Position numbers and translations under genes: made by a program. Below the pieces are notes generated by a model. The model saw only the letters and a list, made by a program, of their open reading frames with translations, made no database searches and was not told the DNA's origin. Of a stretch of 64,000 nt of DNA, positions 43,914 to 51,780 are shown piece by piece. Each line of letters starts with the position of its first letter. Position 1 is the stretch's first letter. The stretch spans positions 62,001 through 126,000 of the forward strand of contig NZ_JAUQSZ010000001.1 of assembly GCF_030580995.1 (NCBI RefSeq). Direction: 5' to 3'. The stretch is from Sphingomonas immobilis. Its GTDB lineage: Bacteria > Pseudomonadota > Alphaproteobacteria > Sphingomonadales > Sphingomonadaceae.

Positions 43914-44557
43914 AACTGCACGGCTATTGGCGATCAACCGCTGCCTATCGCACCAGGATTGCGCTGAACCTCAAGGGCATCGCCTTCGAGCAGGTCTCGG
44001 TCGATCTTCGCAAGGGCGAACAGGCCGCAACGCCGTATCGCAGGCTCAATGCTCAGGGCCTTGTGCCGACGCTCGAAGCTGGCGGCGAAGCGCTGTTTCA
44101 ATCGCCGGCCATCATAGAATGGCTGGAGGAGCGCTACCCAACGCCGCCACTCTTGCCCACCGACGCAGCGGGCAGGGCGATCGTTCGCGGCATGGCGGCG
44201 ATCATCGGATGCGACATCCATCCGCTCAACAACCTTCGCGTGCTGAACGAGCTGCGCGATGAGCTTCATGCGTCGAAAGCGCAAATCGACAGATGGATAT
44301 GCCGTTGGGTAACCGAAGGTTTCGAAGCGATCGAAGCGCTCGTCGGCCGCCACGGCCGGGGTTTTGCTTTCGGGGAGACGCCGACCATCGCCGACGTCTA
44401 CCTCGTACCCCAGATGTATTCTGCCAGACGCTTCGATGTGCCGGTAGAAGCCTTTCCCAACATTCTTGCAGCGGTGGCAAGAGCTTCAGCGCTGGATTCA
44501 TTCGCGCGCGCCGATCCTTCGATCCAGCCGGATGCCGATACTCCTCCAAAGCGATAA
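43910..44557 (+). CDS. maiA: Maleylacetoacetate isomerase (zeta-class GST)
   Basis: The 215-residue protein has an N-terminal thioredoxin-fold glutathione site (YWRSTAAYRTRIALNLKGI, LVPTLEAGGEALFQSPAIIEWLEERYP) and a C-terminal helical domain with GETPTIADVYLVPQMYSARRFDV. The Ser-Ser-Cys motif of eukaryotic zeta GSTs reads Ser-Thr-Ala here; loss of the Cys is usual in bacterial members. It isomerises maleyl- to fumarylacetoacetate between the hmgA and fahA steps. The ATG overlaps the fahA stop. Confidence 0.93.
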   Translation: MKLHGYWRSTAAYRTRIALNLKGIAFEQVSVDLRKGEQAATPYRRLNAQGLVPTLEAGGEALFQSPAIIEWLEERYPTPPLLPTDAAGRAIVRGMAAIIGCDIHPLNNLRVLNELRDELHASKAQIDRWICRWVTEGFEAIEALVGRHGRGFAFGETPTIADVYLVPQMYSARRFDVPVEAFPNILAAVARASALDSFARADPSIQPDADTPPKR

Positions 44558-44591
44558 CGGCGCACCGTCCTGCTTGAGAATGCCGCTGGAT

Positions 44592-45434
44592 CTAGACCTC
44601 GAGCGCGACCTCATGAATGCCGTGTCGATCCAACGGATCGCCCTTTTCAAGCACCGAAGCCTTGGGGTTTCCTTTGCTCGAATGGAATTCGGGATCCCAC
44701 CACGTTTCCTCGCCGACATAACGCGGGGCATAAGCGCGCCGGCTCAATTCGAGGCGCGTGTTCTCACCAGCGCCATGAACGGTGAGGCCCTGATGAATGA
44801 GCACGTCGCCCGGTTCGAGCTCCCAGTGCAGGATTTCATAGTCGTCACGATCGGCGTCGAAATCGGGAATCGTTTCAAACCGGGTATCCGATGATTCGGT
44901 GCCGTTGAAGAACTTCGGGCGGAACCAGCGATTCCAGCGATGGGAGCCCGCGACATATTCGAGGCCGCCATTCTCCCGCGTCACGGCGTCGAGAGCCAGC
45001 CAGGTCGAGCACACCTGTTCACCGCGGACGGGCCAGTAAGGCTGATCATGGTGCCACGGCGTCTTCGTCAGCGCGCCCGGCTCCTTGTCGAACAGGGAAT
45101 CGCCGAAGACGATGACCTTGCGCGATTGCATGAGGTCGCGCGCGACCAACGGAAGTTTCGAGTTGACGAGGATGTCGTGAAGGACCGGGTGTTCGTCGGC
45201 GACACGGATCATGTGATGAAATTGCGGGCCGGCGTGACGCGGCTGGCCCTGTGCCTCCAGCGCCGCGAGTCGGGCCTCGATAACCTCCGCCGATGCCGCG
45301 CGCGCCCGTTCGACCGTATGCAGGTCAACGACGCCCCGGATGCAGATCGCCCCTTTCGCGCGAAAGAAGTCGAGATCCGCCTGGCTGACAAGGCCGGAGA
45401 GGAAGGTGTCGTTCTCGATCGTGGCGGTCGCCAT
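44592..45434 (-). CDS. Phytanoyl-CoA dioxygenase (PhyH) family Fe(II)/2-oxoglutarate oxygenase
   Basis: The 280-residue protein carries the facial triad in TPWHHDQPYWPVRGEQ (His and Asp near 145) and LIHQGLTVHGAGEN (distal His near 225), with an Arg for 2-oxoglutarate in TRLELSRRAYAPRY. It hydroxylates, or by hydroxylation demethylates, an unknown small substrate. ATG 45434 is chosen because AAGGA sits nine bases upstream; ATG 45443 is the longer alternative. It is downstream of the LysR regulator on the same strand and convergent with the hmg operon. Confidence 0.88.
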   Translation of the reverse strand: MATATIENDTFLSGLVSQADLDFFRAKGAICIRGVVDLHTVERARAASAEVIEARLAALEAQGQPRHAGPQFHHMIRVADEHPVLHDILVNSKLPLVARDLMQSRKVIVFGDSLFDKEPGALTKTPWHHDQPYWPVRGEQVCSTWLALDAVTRENGGLEYVAGSHRWNRWFRPKFFNGTESSDTRFETIPDFDADRDDYEILHWELEPGDVLIHQGLTVHGAGENTRLELSRRAYAPRYVGEETWWDPEFHSSKGNPKASVLEKGDPLDRHGIHEVALEV

Positions 45435-45494
45435 AGGGAGCATCCTTATGATTTTCGGCGCTCGATGTGCAGCGCAGAGCCTGATTTTTCCAAT

Positions 45495-46433
45495 CTATTG
45501 CACCGATGTGCCGATCGATTCCGGCAATGCGGGCATGATGCGCGCGCGCGCGGCGACCTGCTCTCGCAGCCAGAGCATCGCCGGATCGCTCTCTCTATAG
45601 GCTTGCCATTGCATCGCGATCCTCAGGGGGCCCACCGCGAAGGGAAGATCGAAAACCGCGACCGGCAGCGACGGTGCGATCTGCATCGCGAACCGTCTTG
45701 AGGTCACCGCGAGCAGATCGGTTCCGATGATGACCTGCGGCAGTATGGCGTGGGCAGACGTCCGCACGGTCAAATTCCGCCGTACGGAATGACGCCGGAG
45801 CATCTCGTCGACCGCACTGACTCCTTCCGCACCGGTCACGACGCCGACGTGATACAAGTGTTCGAACGTGCCGGCATCGAGGCCGGCTGCCACGTGCGTA
45901 TTTCCGGTCCAGGCGATGCACGCGAACGCGTCCTCGAAGAGATATTCGCTGGGCCGGTCCGGATCGAGGAAAGCCTCTGAAGTAAGCACCAGATCGGCGT
46001 TTTCGGCGAAAATGTCTTTGGCGGGTCGCGGTGCGGTTGACTGAACCGACACCGACACGCCGGGTGCCTTGGCCGCGATGTCGCCAAGCACGTCCTTGAG
46101 GAAAATCAGCTCTATCCAGTCCGCGGCGCGCAGATCGAATATTGCGGCGCTTGAGGCCGGGTCGAATTCCGACGAGAGTTTGGACGTATCCTCGGCAATG
46201 ACGAGGATGTTCCGAATGATCGGTCGCAGCCGCTCGCCGAGGGGCGTGAGACGCGGCCCCGCGGCCGAAAACAGGATCAGCGGATCGTTGTAGTGCTGCC
46301 GCAGCTGTTTCAGCGCGCCCGACAGAGCGGACTGGGTCAGCGACAGGCGCTGAGCGGCCTCGGTGAGCGTCGGAGCACCGGCGAGCGCATCGAACGCAAC
46401 GAGCAGGTTCAGATTGAGGCCGCGAAGATGCAC
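45495..46433 (-). CDS. LysR-family transcriptional regulator, NodD-like branch
   Basis: This is a regulator of about 312 residues. The N-terminal HTH is typical (LNLNLLVAFDALAGAPTLTEAAQRLSLTQSALSGALKQLRQHYNDPLI), the linker follows, and the two-lobed ligand domain occupies the rest. The HLRGLNLNLLVAFDAL start is characteristic of the NodD/LinR group. I place the start at GTG 46433 on that basis; the open frame extends to 46487. It lies between the crotonase-like gene and the PhyH gene, all on the minus strand, and could control either the PhyH gene or part of the island. Confidence 0.87.
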   Translation of the reverse strand: MHLRGLNLNLLVAFDALAGAPTLTEAAQRLSLTQSALSGALKQLRQHYNDPLILFSAAGPRLTPLGERLRPIIRNILVIAEDTSKLSSEFDPASSAAIFDLRAADWIELIFLKDVLGDIAAKAPGVSVSVQSTAPRPAKDIFAENADLVLTSEAFLDPDRPSEYLFEDAFACIAWTGNTHVAAGLDAGTFEHLYHVGVVTGAEGVSAVDEMLRRHSVRRNLTVRTSAHAILPQVIIGTDLLAVTSRRFAMQIAPSLPVAVFDLPFAVGPLRIAMQWQAYRESDPAMLWLREQVAARARIMPALPESIGTSVQ

Positions 46434-46524
46434 CTTAGGCTCGCACGGTGCCGACCGCGCCTGCGCGCGGCCCGCCACTAAACGCACGCTCGGCGCCGTG
46501 GGGCATCAATCCGTTTCCCCCGCG

Positions 46525-47364
46525 TCAGCCTTCATCCGCCTTCTTCCATTTGATGGCGTTGAAATCATGATTGGAGGCCGAAAGGTTGAACGAATACATC
46601 TCGGCCATGACGTGGAGACGGAAGTCGCGTTCGACGAGCGCCTTCCACGGCCTGACGCAGAGCTTGTGCGTCAACCGGCGGCACGAGCGGTTCTTGCTCA
46701 TGACGTAGTGGGCAAGCTCCCAGGCGCGGTCGAGCAGCTTGTCCTTCTCGACGATCTCGTTCGCCATGCCGAGCTTGATGAGTTCTTCGGCCGGCAGTTC
46801 CGTTCCGGTCATCATAACGTAGTTGCCGCGCTTGGGGCCGAGCAGATGCTGTAGCGAAAGGCCCATGCCGTCGCCCGGAACATGGCCGTTCGCCATCGCA
46901 TAGTGATTGTCCTTCAGGACGAAATCGGGCGAAATCAGCGTGATGTCGCTCATCACGGCCGTTTCCCAATGCGTGCCGCGGCCGTTGACCGCCGCGATCG
47001 TGGGGATCTCGATGTCGTTCAGGAAATTCTCCACGACCTTGAGCGTGTCGTAGATCTGCACATTGTAGCGTTGGTCGGCGTCGGCGGAGTCTTCAACTTC
47101 CTTGAAACTCTCCGTGTCCCACTGCGCGATCCAGTAGGGATTGGTGGAGGTGATGATGAGGCACTCGTTTTCCTTGTCGTGGCCGATCGCGGTCCACACC
47201 TCCGCGAGGGCGTGGTGGAACTGGTAGGACCAATGTACCGGGCCGCCGTTCGTGTGCATCTTCAGCTCGAGAATCCCGTTCTCGCGACGGAAGGTGAAAA
47301 ATTCCGCGAAGCGTTTCGCATATTCCTCGAGCGTCTCGACGTGGGCGTAGGTGTTGATAGCCAT
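46525..47364 (-). CDS. Crotonase-superfamily hydrolase resembling 6-oxocamphor hydrolase
   Basis: The 279-residue crotonase-fold protein is closer to the 6-oxocamphor hydrolase type than to enoyl-CoA hydratases. IPTIAAVNGRGTHWETAVMSDITLISPDFVLKD is followed by DNHYAMANGHVPGDG, which keeps a His and the PGDG Asp that serve in retro-Claisen cleavage by oxocamphor hydrolase, with a two-residue insertion between them. The usual crotonase CoA-pocket Glu pattern is not evident. It may cleave a C-C bond of a cyclic or acyclic 1,3-diketone. It is last in the cupin-HAD-FAH-SDR operon under the MarR-type palindrome. Confidence 0.8.
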   Translation of the reverse strand: MAINTYAHVETLEEYAKRFAEFFTFRRENGILELKMHTNGGPVHWSYQFHHALAEVWTAIGHDKENECLIITSTNPYWIAQWDTESFKEVEDSADADQRYNVQIYDTLKVVENFLNDIEIPTIAAVNGRGTHWETAVMSDITLISPDFVLKDNHYAMANGHVPGDGMGLSLQHLLGPKRGNYVMMTGTELPAEELIKLGMANEIVEKDKLLDRAWELAHYVMSKNRSCRRLTHKLCVRPWKALVERDFRLHVMAEMYSFNLSASNHDFNAIKWKKADEG

Positions 47365-47379
47365 TGAATCGTCCCTTGT

Positions 47380-48159
47380 TTAATTCGCGCTGAAACCGCC
47401 GTCGACGCGCAGAACCTCGCCGGTCACGTACGCGCCGGCCTTGGCGCTGAGGAAAATCACCGCGCCGGCGAAATCTTCGGGTTCGGCCAGACGCCCGAGC
47501 GGGATGCGTTCGAGCGCCTTCTCGCGGCGCGGCGCCCCCGCCTCGCTGAACATCCAGGCGGTCAGCTCCGAGCGGAAGATCGTGGGCGCGATCGCGTTCG
47601 CGGTGATGCCGTGCTTGCCCCATTCCGCCGCGAACGAGCGCGTGAGCATGTCGACGGCCGCCTTCGATGCTCCATAAGCGGTCGTCCCCGCCGGGCTGGC
47701 GAAAGCCGCGCGAACCGACGACACGAACAGGATCCGGCCGCCCCGGCCCTGGGCGATCATGACGCGGCCCGCGGCTCTGGCGATCAGCCAGGATTGCCGG
47801 ACGTTGGCATCCTGAACGCGGTCGAACTGTTCGACCGTCAGATCCAGCGCCGGTGCCACGACGGACGTGCCGCTGGCCGCCACGAGGATATCGAGACCGC
47901 GCGCCTCCGCCGCCGCGGCGACGAGAGCGCCCGCGGATGCTTCGTCCGCCGGGCGGCCAATCGCAATGGAGGCGCGGTCGCCCAGTTCATCGCCGATCAC
48001 GCGGAGTGCGGCTTCGTTCGCGCCGCTCAGCGTGACGTGCGCGCCTGCCGCGGCCAGGGCACGCGCCGCGGCAGCGCCGAAGGCTCCCGAGGCACCCGTG
48101 ACGAGCGCGGACTTGCCGGAAAGGTCGAAAAGCGCGCGCGTATCCATCATGGCGCTCAT
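47380..48159 (-). CDS. Short-chain dehydrogenase/reductase
   Basis: The 259-residue classical SDR has the cofactor motif ALVTGASGAFGAAAARAL near residue 17, the catalytic Ser in ILFVSSVRAAF near 145, YGASKAAVDML with Tyr and Lys near 160, and the C-terminal VTGEVLRVDGGF. It oxidises or reduces an alcohol/ketone, probably an intermediate of the same operon. ATG 48159 overlaps the stop of the FAH-family gene; the longer frame to 48255 is an artefact of that overlap. Confidence 0.92.
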   Translation of the reverse strand: MSAMMDTRALFDLSGKSALVTGASGAFGAAAARALAAAGAHVTLSGANEAALRVIGDELGDRASIAIGRPADEASAGALVAAAAEARGLDILVAASGTSVVAPALDLTVEQFDRVQDANVRQSWLIARAAGRVMIAQGRGGRILFVSSVRAAFASPAGTTAYGASKAAVDMLTRSFAAEWGKHGITANAIAPTIFRSELTAWMFSEAGAPRREKALERIPLGRLAEPEDFAGAVIFLSAKAGAYVTGEVLRVDGGFSAN

Positions 48160-49043
48160 GCTCGCGTCACCGTGTTGCGGAGCACGCCGAGCCCTTCGAC
48201 GGCGAGTTCGATCACGTCGCCCGGCTTGAGCCATCGGTCGAGTTCGGCGCCGCATCCCTTTTCGCAGGTTCCAGAGCCGATGAAGTCGCCGGGGTGGAGC
48301 GTTTCCGACTGGGAAATGAAGGAAATGATCTGCGCGAAGCTCCAGCGCATGTCGGAGCTGCGTCCGCGCGACCAGACCTCGCCGTTGATGCGCGCTTCGA
48401 GTGCCAGGTCGGACGGGTCGATCTCGTCGCGGGTCACGAGCCAGGGCCCCATGACGTTGCCGGTGTCGAAATCCTTGCCCTTGGCGGGCCCCAGGTTGCC
48501 GCCGGTTTCGTACGTGATCGTCTCACGCGCCGACATATCGTTGAAGATGACGTAGCCGGCCACGTGATCGAGCGCCTTCTCGATCGGGATATCCGATCCG
48601 CGCGTGCCGATGATAACCCCGAATTCGAGCTCATAATCGAGCTTTTCGGAGAAGTTCGGCCACCGGATATCGTCATCTGGACCGATCACCGTCGCCGGAT
48701 TGCCTTTGTAATAGATCGGGCGTTCGAACCAGACATCCGGCACCGGACGCCCGGTACGCTCCTTGAAGAAGCGCATGTGTCCTTCGAAGCTGATCGTGTC
48801 GCGGATCGATTGCGGGCGCGGCAACGGTGCATGCAGTCTGATCTCCGCGAGCGGACGGGGGGCAGCCGCCGCTACCGCCGCGCGCGCCATGTCCATGAAG
48901 GCGTCGCCGCCTTCGAGGAACGCCAGCATGGTCGCGGGCAGGCGATGTCCCGATGCCTCGGGCAGATCGACGATGCCATCGCCGACCATGACACCGATCG
49001 ACGGGATACCCCCCTTTGTCGAAGAATAGGTCACGAGCTTCAT
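48156..49043 (-). CDS. Fumarylacetoacetate hydrolase (FAH) family protein
   Basis: This 295-residue single-domain FAH-family enzyme is much shorter than FahA. KLDYELEFGVIIG near 145 holds the metal-binding Glu pair, VIFNDMSARE near 180 the Asp, and GDFIGSGTCEKGCG near 260 the substrate loop. Relatives are acylpyruvate and fumarylpyruvate hydrolases, 2-hydroxyhepta-2,4-diene-1,7-dioate isomerases and oxaloacetate decarboxylases. In this operon it most likely hydrolyses a C-C bond in a 2,4-dioxo acid. The ATG overlaps the HAD stop. Confidence 0.9.
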   Translation of the reverse strand: MKLVTYSSTKGGIPSIGVMVGDGIVDLPEASGHRLPATMLAFLEGGDAFMDMARAAVAAAAPRPLAEIRLHAPLPRPQSIRDTISFEGHMRFFKERTGRPVPDVWFERPIYYKGNPATVIGPDDDIRWPNFSEKLDYELEFGVIIGTRGSDIPIEKALDHVAGYVIFNDMSARETITYETGGNLGPAKGKDFDTGNVMGPWLVTRDEIDPSDLALEARINGEVWSRGRSSDMRWSFAQIISFISQSETLHPGDFIGSGTCEKGCGAELDRWLKPGDVIELAVEGLGVLRNTVTRA

Positions 49044-50020
49044 GGATTTCTGGCACCCCGAAACAGTTTCATCTGCTGGATGAGGCCGCGATCGCGCGCC
49101 TCCGTGATCGATGCGGCCTGGTCGGGCGTATAATCGTACCAGCCGCGGCCGGTCTTGATGCCGAGATCGCCCCGCGCCACGCGGTCGAGCAGTTGCTGGA
49201 ATGGCCCGGCGCGGTTGGAAAGAGTCGGCAGCAGAGCCGACTGGACGCGCGCGCCCGTATCGAGCCCGGTGAAGTCCGATCCCTCCATCGGACCAACCCA
49301 TGCCATGCGGAACCCGATCGACGCCTTGACGCCCGCATCCAGATCGCGCGGACTGACGACGCCTTCGTCGAGGAGATAGCCGATCTCGCGCATCAAGGCG
49401 GCGGTCAGACGGTTGATGACCAGGCCCGGAACGGACTTCTCGATCACGAGCGGCACCTTGCCGATGCGATCGAGCAATGCGCGGACCTTCGCGACCGTGG
49501 CGGCGCTGGTTTCCGCACAGCGATGCAATTCGACTGCGGGTATGAGATGGGCCGGATTGAAATAGTGGACGCCGAGCATCCGCTCCCTGCTGAGCAGACC
49601 GTCCGTGATCGCGTCCATCGTCATCGAACTGGTGTTCGACGCGATCAGAACGTCGCCCGGCAGCGTAGCGAGGCTCGCGAAAATGCGGCGCTTCAGATCG
49701 GGCAGCTCCGGCACCGTCTCGATGACCAGCGCGCAGCCTGCCAGCGCCAGCTCCGGCGCATCGGTTTCTACCGGGTCGATATTTCGCGCGACGGCCGCGG
49801 GCTCCCGTTCGTCCAACCCGCAGGACCGCGCCAGCGCGACGTTGCGGGCGATGGCCCCGGTGCAGCGGCGCAATTGCGCGCCCGAGGTGTCGCAGAGCGT
49901 CACCGCGATGCCTGCTTCGGCAAAGCCCTGGGCGATGCCTTCGCCCATCGTTCCGGCCCCGATGACACCAACGCGGCGCACCGCATTCGACCAGTCCGAC
50001 GGGGTTTCCTCCGCGCGCAT
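49040..50020 (-). CDS. 3-hydroxyacyl-CoA dehydrogenase family protein
   Basis: This 326-residue NAD-dependent dehydrogenase has the Rossmann motif VGVIGAGTMGEGIAQGFAEAG at residues 17-37, the catalytic region GVHYFNPAHLIPAVELH with its His near 150, KSVPGLVINRL near 195 and a C-terminal helical domain ending GIKTGRGWYDY. Family members act on 3-hydroxyacyl-CoA or on free 3-hydroxy acids such as L-gulonate; no ligase is in this operon, so a free acid is possible. It shares a TGATG junction with the cupin gene. Confidence 0.92.
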   Translation of the reverse strand: MRAEETPSDWSNAVRRVGVIGAGTMGEGIAQGFAEAGIAVTLCDTSGAQLRRCTGAIARNVALARSCGLDEREPAAVARNIDPVETDAPELALAGCALVIETVPELPDLKRRIFASLATLPGDVLIASNTSSMTMDAITDGLLSRERMLGVHYFNPAHLIPAVELHRCAETSAATVAKVRALLDRIGKVPLVIEKSVPGLVINRLTAALMREIGYLLDEGVVSPRDLDAGVKASIGFRMAWVGPMEGSDFTGLDTGARVQSALLPTLSNRAGPFQQLLDRVARGDLGIKTGRGWYDYTPDQAASITEARDRGLIQQMKLFRGARNP

Positions 50021-50352
50021 CAGGACGGCGACACGACCAGCATGCGCGCGTGCGCGCCGCCGCGGTTCTCGACGATGCGCTCCTCATCGGCCTCGATAAG
50101 GCAGGAATCGAGCGGCCCCAGCTCTATGGTCTCGTTCGCGGTCACGACCGTGATCGCGCCTTCGACGACGATATAGACCTTGGCGGTCGGGCTCGAACCC
50201 TTTTCCGCGCCGCCACCCGGCGCAAAGTCCGAAAGGCCGACCCAGAATTCCTTCAGCGGCGTGACGTCGCGGCCATGCAGGCGGAAAGCCTCTACGCCGT
50301 GATGCGCGACCGCCTGATATGCTGGAGCCGATCCAGCGCGCGTTACATGCAT
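50020..50352 (-). CDS. Small cupin-domain protein
   Basis: The 110-residue single-domain cupin shows the beta-barrel core AEKGSSPTAKVYIVVEGAITVVTANETIELGPLDSCLIEADEERIVENRGGAHARMLVV. The usual metal-ligand histidines of cupin motif 1 are largely absent, so it may be an isomerase or binding protein rather than a metal oxygenase. It is the first gene of the five-gene minus-strand operon, 62 bp downstream of the palindrome at 50415. ATG 50352 is chosen because the cupin fold starts right after it. Confidence 0.82.
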   Translation of the reverse strand: MHVTRAGSAPAYQAVAHHGVEAFRLHGRDVTPLKEFWVGLSDFAPGGGAEKGSSPTAKVYIVVEGAITVVTANETIELGPLDSCLIEADEERIVENRGGAHARMLVVSPS

Positions 50353-50414
50353 GATTGTGCCTCCGCCTCCTCCGGTAGAAGGGGCGCGCACGCCGTTCCA
50401 TCAATCGGCGGTGG

Positions 50415-50430
50415 TTCCGCTATGGCGGAA
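50415..50430. promoter_or_regulatory. MarR-type palindrome, copy A (cupin operon promoter)
   Basis: TTCCGC-TATG-GCGGAA is a perfect 6+4+6 palindrome located between the marR stop and the cupin start. It is one of four copies of TTCCGC-N4-GCGGAA found only in intergenic promoter regions of the island. Confidence 0.75.
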
Positions 50431-50431
50431 G

Positions 50432-50926
50432 CTAGTCGTCGTCGTCGGCCGCGCCGTCTTCGGGGGACAAAGCCGCAGTGAGCTTCGTGAGGGCGCCATC
50501 AAGGCCCTGCCATTCCTGCTCCGTAAGGATTTCGCGCAGATAGCGTTGAAAGTCCCGGGCTTCGGGCAGGATCTCCGCCACCATTCCCTGGCCGCGCGGC
50601 GTCAACTGCATCAGATGACCTCGCGCATCGTCCGGCCGCGTGACCCTCGCGATGAGGCCGCGATCCTCGAGCTTGATCGCGGCGCGGCTCACACGCAGCC
50701 GGTCGAGGCTGGTCCGCTCGATCACCTGCTGCGTGGTCATGACGCCCCCTTCATGAAGGATGTGCATGACTCTCCATTCCGGGCGCCGCAATCCGTGCCG
50801 CTGACGATATCGTCGCGCCAGCGTTCGGCTCATATATTCGGCAACTGTCGACAGACGGTACGGCACGTAATCCGCCAGCCGGATGCCATCGTCCGTATTA
50901 TTGGGGGGTATTGCCCGCTTCGCCAA
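50432..50926 (-). CDS. MarR-family transcriptional regulator
   Basis: The 164-residue regulator has the winged-helix core LRRPEWRVMHILHEGGVMTTQQVIERTSLDRLRVSRAAIKLEDRGLIARVTRPDDARGHLMQLTPRGQGMV at about residues 45-115, including the Asp-Asp-Ala-Arg wing of aromatic-acid-responsive MarR proteins. It ends in an Asp-rich tail. Its stop lies one base from palindrome A. Because 16-bp palindromes suit MarR dimers, it is the best candidate to bind all four copies and repress the island until an aromatic intermediate appears. Confidence 0.92.
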   Translation of the reverse strand: MAKRAIPPNNTDDGIRLADYVPYRLSTVAEYMSRTLARRYRQRHGLRRPEWRVMHILHEGGVMTTQQVIERTSLDRLRVSRAAIKLEDRGLIARVTRPDDARGHLMQLTPRGQGMVAEILPEARDFQRYLREILTEQEWQGLDGALTKLTAALSPEDGAADDDD

Positions 50927-50960
50927 TCGTCACCTCAAACGGACAAGACAAAGGGATCGA

Positions 50961-51707
50961 TCAGGCGGCAAGCAGCCATTCCCGCTCCTGCGCCAGCGCA
51001 TCCTTGATACGGCTCAAATCACCGTGAACCCGCTGGGACGGGCCGCCGATGCTCAAGATCACCCGCCTGCGTGCCTCCGAAACCGGAACGGCGACCGCGA
51101 CCATGGTCGCGCTGCTGTGCTGCGACGATTCGATGACTGCGACGTCTCGCCCGCGCACAGCCTCGACACGGCAGAGCAGGCGATTGAGCGGAAGATTCGT
51201 CCGGTCCACCAGCCCACGCGCAATGGAGAGGCGGTAGAGGCGTTCGATCCGGGCCTCGTCCTTGTCCGACAGCCAGACCACGCCCATCGCCGACGTCACC
51301 AGCGGGTAGACCCGGTCTTCGGAAAACCGGATGTCGACAACCTTCGTCGGCGGGATGAACGCGATATTCTGCATGAACAGCTCGTTGGCCGTGGCGACCG
51401 CGATCATCTCGCCGGTAAGCATGCCGAGGCGCTGCGCGCATTCCTGCAACCGGCCATGCATGAGCATCGCATCGGGCACCCACGACCCCAGATGAGTCAC
51501 TTTGGGGGTCGGCATATAGGTTCGCGTCACCGTGTCGAAACACAGATACCCCTCGCGGCACAGGCACTTCAGCAGTTCTTCGGCGCTCGACGTGGGGATT
51601 TCCAGCGCGGCGACCAGATCCTTGAGCGTCAGGGGCTCTTGCCGGATCTGAAAGAGTTCCAGAATCGCGAACACGCGCAAAGCCGATTTGGCAGTTGATT
51701 CCTTCAT
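50961..51707 (-). CDS. IclR-family transcriptional regulator
   Basis: The 248-residue regulator has an N-terminal winged HTH (residues 5-65, SALRVFAILELFQIRQEPLTLKDLVAALEIPTSSAEELLKCLCREGYL) and a C-terminal IclR ligand domain with typical DSS-like ESSQHSSATMVAVAVPV. ATG 51707 follows GGGGAGG. The palindrome-like TATCAAATGATA 56 bp upstream recurs before the flavin monooxygenase gene 11 kb away, suggesting autoregulation plus control of that promoter. It is immediately upstream of marR on the same strand. Confidence 0.92.
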   Translation of the reverse strand: MKESTAKSALRVFAILELFQIRQEPLTLKDLVAALEIPTSSAEELLKCLCREGYLCFDTVTRTYMPTPKVTHLGSWVPDAMLMHGRLQECAQRLGMLTGEMIAVATANELFMQNIAFIPPTKVVDIRFSEDRVYPLVTSAMGVVWLSDKDEARIERLYRLSIARGLVDRTNLPLNRLLCRVEAVRGRDVAVIESSQHSSATMVAVAVPVSEARRRVILSIGGPSQRVHGDLSRIKDALAQEREWLLAA

Positions 51708-51762
51708 CGGACACCTCCCCAGCGCCACACTTCGTTGGCCGCTGCTCCTGTACCCGATACTG

Positions 51763-51774
51763 TATCAAATGATA
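51763..51774. promoter_or_regulatory. Candidate IclR operator upstream of iclR
   Basis: TATCA-AA-TGATA is a perfect inverted repeat inside CTGTATCAAATGATA (51760-51774). The same 15 bases, with C for T at one position, occur at 62633-62647. It is also flanked by GATACTGTATC, a second small palindrome. Confidence 0.6.
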
Positions 51775-51780
51775 ACGATT

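Noticed and set aside
46525..47364. Ordinary beta-oxidation enoyl-CoA hydratase identity
   Set aside because: No thiolase or acyl-CoA dehydrogenase is in the operon, and the active-site segment follows oxocamphor hydrolase instead.
48156..50087. 643-codon frame suggesting a fused FAH protein
   Set aside because: The upstream half is an out-of-frame reading of the HAD gene; FAH similarity starts at ATG 49043.
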